Assembly: GCA_900314225.1 (NCBI GenBank)
Contig: OMUM01000204.1
Span: 1-10,035, forward strand
Direction of reading: 5' to 3'
DNA from: an uncultured bacterium
Lineage (GTDB): Bacteria > Bacillota_I > Bacilli_A > RF39 > UBA660
DNA: 10,035 nt
Part shown: positions 6,801 to 10,035 of the stretch, one piece after another
Layout of the letters: each line of letters starts with the position of its first letter
How positions within the stretch are numbered: the stretch's first letter is position 1
Made by a program: the position numbers and the translations under genes
Notes under the pieces: model-generated
Database searches by the model: none
What the model was told of the DNA's origin: nothing
The model's input: only the letters and a program-made list of their open reading frames with translations

Positions 6801-9092
6801 TTATTCTGAATTTGTATCTTGCTCTTCACTGAATTGAACTAAAACTTCTCTTGGTTTAGAATTACCTGTTGGTGGACCAATAATTCCATTTTCTTCAAGT
6901 TTATCAACCATAGTAGCCGCCTTATTATAACCAATTTTAAATTTTCTTTGTAAAAGTGAGGCTGAAGCTTTCTGCGTTTGAATAACAAATTTAACTATCT
7001 CATCATATAATTCATCTTCATCATTTGTCTTAACATCAGCTGCTCCAACAGCTGCTGATTCTTGAGACTCTTCTTTTTCAAGATTCATAAATGTATCTTC
7101 ATAAGATGCTTTTTGTTGCTCAATAGTAAATTTAATAATACGTTCAATTTCATCATCAGTAATAAAAGAACCTTGTATTCTAATTGGGGAATTCATTCCA
7201 ATTGGTAAGAAGAACATATCACCTTTTCCAAGAAGTTTTTCTGCTCCAACTTGATCAAGTATAGTTCGAGAATCAATTCCTGATCCTACAGCAAAAGCAA
7301 TTCTTGAAGGAATATTAGCTTTAATTAAACCCGTAATTACTTCAGTTGATGGACGTTGAGTTGCAACTATTAAATGAATTCCTGCAGCACGAGCTTTTTG
7401 TGTAATACGTAGGATTGAGTCTTCTACTTCTTTAGCAGCTACCATCATTAAATCAGATAACTCATCAATAATAATCACAATATATGGCATCTTCTTCTTT
7501 GGAGCGTCAGGATTTTTAGCATTCCACTTTTCAATATATTCATTATAACCTTCTATTTTTTTCGTACCAGTTTCACTAAATTGTTGATATCTATGTTCCA
7601 TTTCAGCAACCATTTTAGCAAGTAATACTGCTGCTTTTTTAGGGTCTGAAACAACAGGACACATTAAATGTGGCACTCCATTATAAACAGATAATTCAAC
7701 AACTTTAGGATCAACCATAGCAAGCTTTACTTCATCAGGCTTTGCTCGCATTAAAATCGAACATATTATTCCATTAACACAAACTGATTTACCAGAACCA
7801 GTAGTACCTGCAATAAGTAAATGTGGCATCTTATTAATTTCACAAACTCCAATGTCTCCCATAATAGATTTACCAAGTGGAACCATAAGTTTTTTATCTT
7901 TATTTTGTTGCATTACTTTACTAGCCATTATTTCATAGAAACTAACTGAAGTTGGTTTATCATTAGCAAACTCTACTCCTACTGTACTCTTACCTGGGAT
8001 AGGGGCTTCAATTCTAACATCTTTTTTAGATAAAGCTAAAGCTATTTCTCTACTTAATGTTGTAATTTTGTTTACTCTTGTACCACTAGCTATTTCCAAT
8101 TCATATTGAGCAACAGTTGGTCCAATATGTACCTCTACTACTTTAGCATTTACATTAAAACTTTTAAGAACTTCTTCAAGTTTTTCTATATTAGATTCAA
8201 TAGCAGCATTATCCATTGAAGTATCTTTAGGTTTTGGTTTATTTAATAAAGAAAGTGGAGGCAATTGATAACTTGGATTAGTAACATCTTCCTTCTCTTG
8301 CTTTTCTACAATTTCTTCATCTTTACTTTCTTCCTTAGAATCATTAACAGAAATCTTTTTCAATTCATCGATATTTTTAATCTTAGGTTTCTCAGTTTCT
8401 TCCTCTATCTCATTACCATTACTAATTATAACCTTTTGATTAGGAAATAATTGTTTATTAATCTGCTCTTTATCTTTGTCTTTATCATTATCAGTATCTT
8501 CTTTATTATGACTTTTTATAGTAACTTTTTCTCTAACAAATTCACTAATAGAAAATCCAGTAAATAAAGAAATTCCTATAACAATAAAAATAATCGTTAC
8601 TATCTTCATACCAAGAAGAGAAAATAATTTAGCAAATATTAAAGCAAATACTCCACCAATTATTCCACCACCAACTGAAACAGTATCAGTAATAGTACCA
8701 GTACTCATTATTGAATTAAATCCTTTTATTAATGAATCAAGAGTTTCTCTAAATACTAAACTTGCATTTCCATTATTTTGAGCTATAAAATCCCAATGCA
8801 TAAAAGTAAGTAAACCAATTATAAATAAATATAGTCCTAACATTTTAGTACTAAAAAAATCAGGCCATTCTTTTTTTATAAAAGTATATATACCAAGAAT
8901 TAAAAATAAAATAATAAAAGGCATATAAGCAGAACCTGACAAGAATAAACTAAATGATGTAATTAGTCTTCCAACTGGTCCTAATTTTCCTAATCCTATT
9001 ACACAAATAAATATTATTAATAATGCATATATATCTGCACTTAATTCTATAGTTGATTTATTCTTTGATTTTCTTTTCTTTCTTTTTGCCAT
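6801..9092 (-). CDS. ftsK: DNA translocase FtsK/SpoIIIE
   Basis: Septum-anchored hexameric ATPase that pumps chromosomal DNA during division and dimer resolution. The 763 residues are close to SpoIIIE (about 790). A very basic N-terminus (MAKRKKRKSKNK) precedes four or five membrane helices (about 20-37, 44-72, 83-100, 140-160, 164-182). Next is a charged Lys/Asp/Glu-rich linker (about 185-290, including a DNDKDKDK run). The motor has the alpha/beta region with APIPGKSTVGVEFAN, Walker A GTTGSGKS (429-436) and Walker B IIIDEL (540-545), followed by KARAAGIHLIVATQRPSTEV. The winged-helix gamma domain (about 693-752) ends in MVDKLEENGIIGPP, the family signature for DNA orientation sensing. TTGGAG lies about 9 nt before the ATG. 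Nothing shows whether it acts in sporulation, so ftsK is the safer name. The M16 pair lies downstream, as beside spoIIIE in B. subtilis. Confidence 0.97.
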   Translation of the reverse strand: MAKRKKRKSKNKSTIELSADIYALLIIFICVIGLGKLGPVGRLITSFSLFLSGSAYMPFIILFLILGIYTFIKKEWPDFFSTKMLGLYLFIIGLLTFMHWDFIAQNNGNASLVFRETLDSLIKGFNSIMSTGTITDTVSVGGGIIGGVFALIFAKLFSLLGMKIVTIIFIVIGISLFTGFSISEFVREKVTIKSHNKEDTDNDKDKDKEQINKQLFPNQKVIISNGNEIEEETEKPKIKNIDELKKISVNDSKEESKDEEIVEKQEKEDVTNPSYQLPPLSLLNKPKPKDTSMDNAAIESNIEKLEEVLKSFNVNAKVVEVHIGPTVAQYELEIASGTRVNKITTLSREIALALSKKDVRIEAPIPGKSTVGVEFANDKPTSVSFYEIMASKVMQQNKDKKLMVPLGKSIMGDIGVCEINKMPHLLIAGTTGSGKSVCVNGIICSILMRAKPDEVKLAMVDPKVVELSVYNGVPHLMCPVVSDPKKAAVLLAKMVAEMEHRYQQFSETGTKKIEGYNEYIEKWNAKNPDAPKKKMPYIVIIIDELSDLMMVAAKEVEDSILRITQKARAAGIHLIVATQRPSTEVITGLIKANIPSRIAFAVGSGIDSRTILDQVGAEKLLGKGDMFFLPIGMNSPIRIQGSFITDDEIERIIKFTIEQQKASYEDTFMNLEKEESQESAAVGAADVKTNDEDELYDEIVKFVIQTQKASASLLQRKFKIGYNKAATMVDKLEENGIIGPPTGNSKPREVLVQFSEEQDTNSE

Positions 9093-9117
9093 ATAATTAC
9101 TCCAATCTTCTAACTAT

Positions 9118-9123
9118 ATTATA
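9118..9123 (-). promoter_or_regulatory. Likely ftsK promoter (-10 box)
   Basis: A perfect TATAAT on the minus strand lies 25 bp before the ftsK ATG. It is preceded by TAG rather than TGn, and the -35 position is only weakly matched (TTTCTA at 17 bp). It sits between the efp terminator and ftsK, where a promoter is needed. A second TATAAT-like AATTATAAT lies about 13 bp further upstream, so the exact start is uncertain. Confidence 0.45.
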
Positions 9124-9187
9124 CTACAGATTATAATTATTAGAAAAGAAAAAGAAGTTTTACTAAATAAATAATACATATAAATTT

Positions 9188-9212
9188 GCAAAAAAAAAGA
9201 GCTTATGCTCTT
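9188..9212 (-). terminator. Rho-independent terminator after efp
   Basis: A 6-bp stem AAGAGC/GCTCTT (9197-9202 with 9207-9212) has a 4-nt loop and is followed on the minus strand by an uninterrupted T run (9191-9198, partly within the stem). The efp stop TAA (9203-9205) lies in the loop, so the hairpin starts inside the last codons of the gene. Confidence 0.85.
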
Positions 9213-9760
9213 GAAACATATTTTCCATCAGCAGTAGAAACTAAAATCTTTTCTCCCTGTTCGATAAATAACGGAACTCTTACCATTAAACCTGTTTCAC
9301 ATTCAGCATCTTTTAAAGCATTTGTAGTAGTATTACCTTTAACAGCTGGCTCAGTATGAGTTATTTCTAACTCAATCTTATCTGGTAAATCCAAACCTAA
9401 AATTTCACCATCATAACTAGTAATATATACCTCCAAATTTTCTTTTAAGAATTTTTTAGCATCCCCTACTTGTGCTTCATTTAACTCTAATTGCTCATAT
9501 GTAGTCATATTCATGAAATAATAAATACCATTCATATTATATAAGTATTGCATTAATTGTTTATCTATACGAGCAGTCGCTACTTTGACACCAGCATTAA
9601 ATGTTTGTTCAAAAATTGCTCCAGTTCTAAGATTTTTCAATTTAGCCTTAACAATAGCAGCACCCTTTCCTGGCTTAACATGTTGAGTCTCCATTACAAC
9701 ATAAATATTACCTTCATACTCAATTGTAATACCGTTTTTTAAATCATTTGTACTAATCAT
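9203..9760 (-). CDS. efp: Translation elongation factor P
   Basis: EF-P binds between the ribosomal P and E sites and rescues ribosomes stalled at polyproline stretches. The 185-residue length is standard. The N-terminal KOW-like domain holds the tip loop HVKPGKGAA with K32, the lysine that in B. subtilis carries a 5-aminopentanol group, followed by the Bacillota-type KLKNLRTGAIFEQTF. OB-fold domains II and III follow, with LPDKIELEITHTEPAVKGNT and a normal C-terminus ILVSTADGKYVSRA. The ATG (9758-9760) has AGGAAGTG upstream. Only about 43 nt separate it from rpmG, with a weak AT-rich hairpin between, so it is probably expressed at least partly by read-through from the rpmG promoter. No modification enzyme is encoded in the window. 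Confidence 0.98.
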   Translation of the reverse strand: MISTNDLKNGITIEYEGNIYVVMETQHVKPGKGAAIVKAKLKNLRTGAIFEQTFNAGVKVATARIDKQLMQYLYNMNGIYYFMNMTTYEQLELNEAQVGDAKKFLKENLEVYITSYDGEILGLDLPDKIELEITHTEPAVKGNTTTNALKDAECETGLMVRVPLFIEQGEKILVSTADGKYVSRA

Positions 9761-9779
9761 ATTTTCACTTCCTAATATA

Positions 9780-9805
9780 TAAAAAATAAGTTACTAGCTT
9801 ATTTT
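9780..9805 (-). terminator. Possible weak terminator or attenuator between rpmG and efp
   Basis: A perfect 8-bp stem AAAATAAG/CTTATTTT (9783-9790 with 9798-9805) has a 7-nt loop, is followed on the minus strand by a short T-rich stretch, and overlaps the rpmG stop codon. The stem has only one G-C pair, so termination is probably partial. That would let efp be transcribed from the rpmG promoter while keeping L33 mRNA in excess (inference). Confidence 0.45.
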
Positions 9806-9968
9806 ATTTCTTTTCTTTATGTGTAGTATGTTTTCTACATCTAGGGCAGTATTTTTTTAATTCAAGACGATCTGTTGTATTTCTAACATTTTTTTCAACT
9901 CTATAATTTTCTTCATGACACTCAGTACATACTAATGTCTTATATTGTCTATTTCCTACTTTAGCCAT
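9804..9968 (-). CDS. rpmG: 50S ribosomal protein L33, zinc-binding type
   Basis: A 54-residue basic ribosomal protein, too short for many ORF filters. I translated it directly: it begins MAKVGNRQYKTLVCTECHEE and ends CPRCRKHTTHKEKK. Cys pairs at C14/C17 and C41/C44 form the CxxC...CxxC zinc ribbon of the C+ class of L33. Many Bacillota carry a second, cysteine-free copy under zinc control; whether this genome does cannot be seen here. The ATG (9966-9968) has a very strong AAGGAGGGAAGG ribosome site, fitting a highly expressed gene. It has its own promoter near the window edge and is the first gene before efp. The identification is secure from length, Cys pattern and the NVRNTTDRLELKKYCPRC core. 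Confidence 0.95.
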   Translation of the reverse strand: MAKVGNRQYKTLVCTECHEENYRVEKNVRNTTDRLELKKYCPRCRKHTTHKEKK

Positions 9969-9997
9969 TTTCCTTCCCTCCTTACACGTCTATAGGT

Positions 9998-10025
9998 ATT
10001 ATACCAGAGTTTTATTAATTTGCAA
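9998..10025 (-). promoter_or_regulatory. rpmG promoter (-35 TTGCAA, extended -10 TATAAT)
   Basis: Minus strand TTGCAA (10020-10025), a 16-bp spacer and a perfect TATAAT (9998-10003) preceded by TGG, an extended -10. This is the most complete sigma-A-type promoter in the window, fitting a ribosomal protein gene. The -10 ends 29 bp before the ATG. The ACCTATAGACGTG stretch after the -10 has no clear operator symmetry and no obvious Zur box. Confidence 0.7.
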
Positions 10026-10035
10026 AAGATTTTTT

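Noticed and set aside
8265..8450. 61-codon plus-strand ORF rich in Phe and Leu
   Set aside because: It is the complement of the Lys/Glu-rich linker of ftsK, which produces a hydrophobic-looking antisense frame by base composition.
9557..9742. 61-codon plus-strand ORF
   Set aside because: Antisense to the conserved N-terminal domain of efp, with no supporting features.

Overview
The window is AT-rich and fully coding on the minus strand. It looks like chromosomal housekeeping DNA from a low-GC Gram-positive bacterium (Bacillota). The gene set (lepA, a YmfF/YmfH-type M16 peptidase pair next to an FtsK/SpoIIIE translocase, deoD, efp, rpmG), the Lys/Asn/Ile-rich proteins and the very short intergenic gaps point to class Bacilli, perhaps an uncultured lineage near Erysipelotrichia/RF39/Mollicutes. 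That placement is inference. All Trp codons seen are TGG, and the visible stops are TAA or TAG (none TGA). This fits the standard bacterial code but does not prove it.

Read in the direction of transcription (high to low coordinates), the order is as follows. rpmG (ribosomal protein L33) has its own promoter and is followed by efp (EF-P). Then comes ftsK/spoIIIE, then a four-helix membrane protein of unknown function whose reading frame is preceded by a well-initiated 23-codon ORF in the same frame, cut off by one TAA. Next are deoD (purine nucleoside phosphorylase), ymfF (M16 subunit without zinc site) and ymfH (M16 subunit with HxxEH). A single-pass membrane protein of unknown function follows, and then lepA (EF4), which runs off the low end of the window with probably only a few codons missing.

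Transcription units can be read from the sequence. Rho-independent terminators lie after rpmG (weak), efp, the four-helix protein, ymfH and the single-pass protein, and most of them overlap the stop codon. TATAAT-like -10 boxes, often with the extended TGn, lie just downstream of these terminators. Inferred units are rpmG-(efp), ftsK-(small ORF/membrane protein), deoD-ymfF-ymfH, the single-pass protein alone, and lepA. Three genes concern translation (L33, EF-P, EF4), one concerns chromosome segregation and one nucleoside salvage. The M16 pair is probably a two-subunit peptidase.

I see no mobile element, CRISPR array, tRNA or rRNA, and no clearly new defence or metabolic system. The points most worth checking are the in-frame TAA before the membrane protein, the fused terminator/promoter junctions, the unknown single-pass protein, and the absence of ymfI beside ymfFH although EF-P keeps its modifiable lysine.
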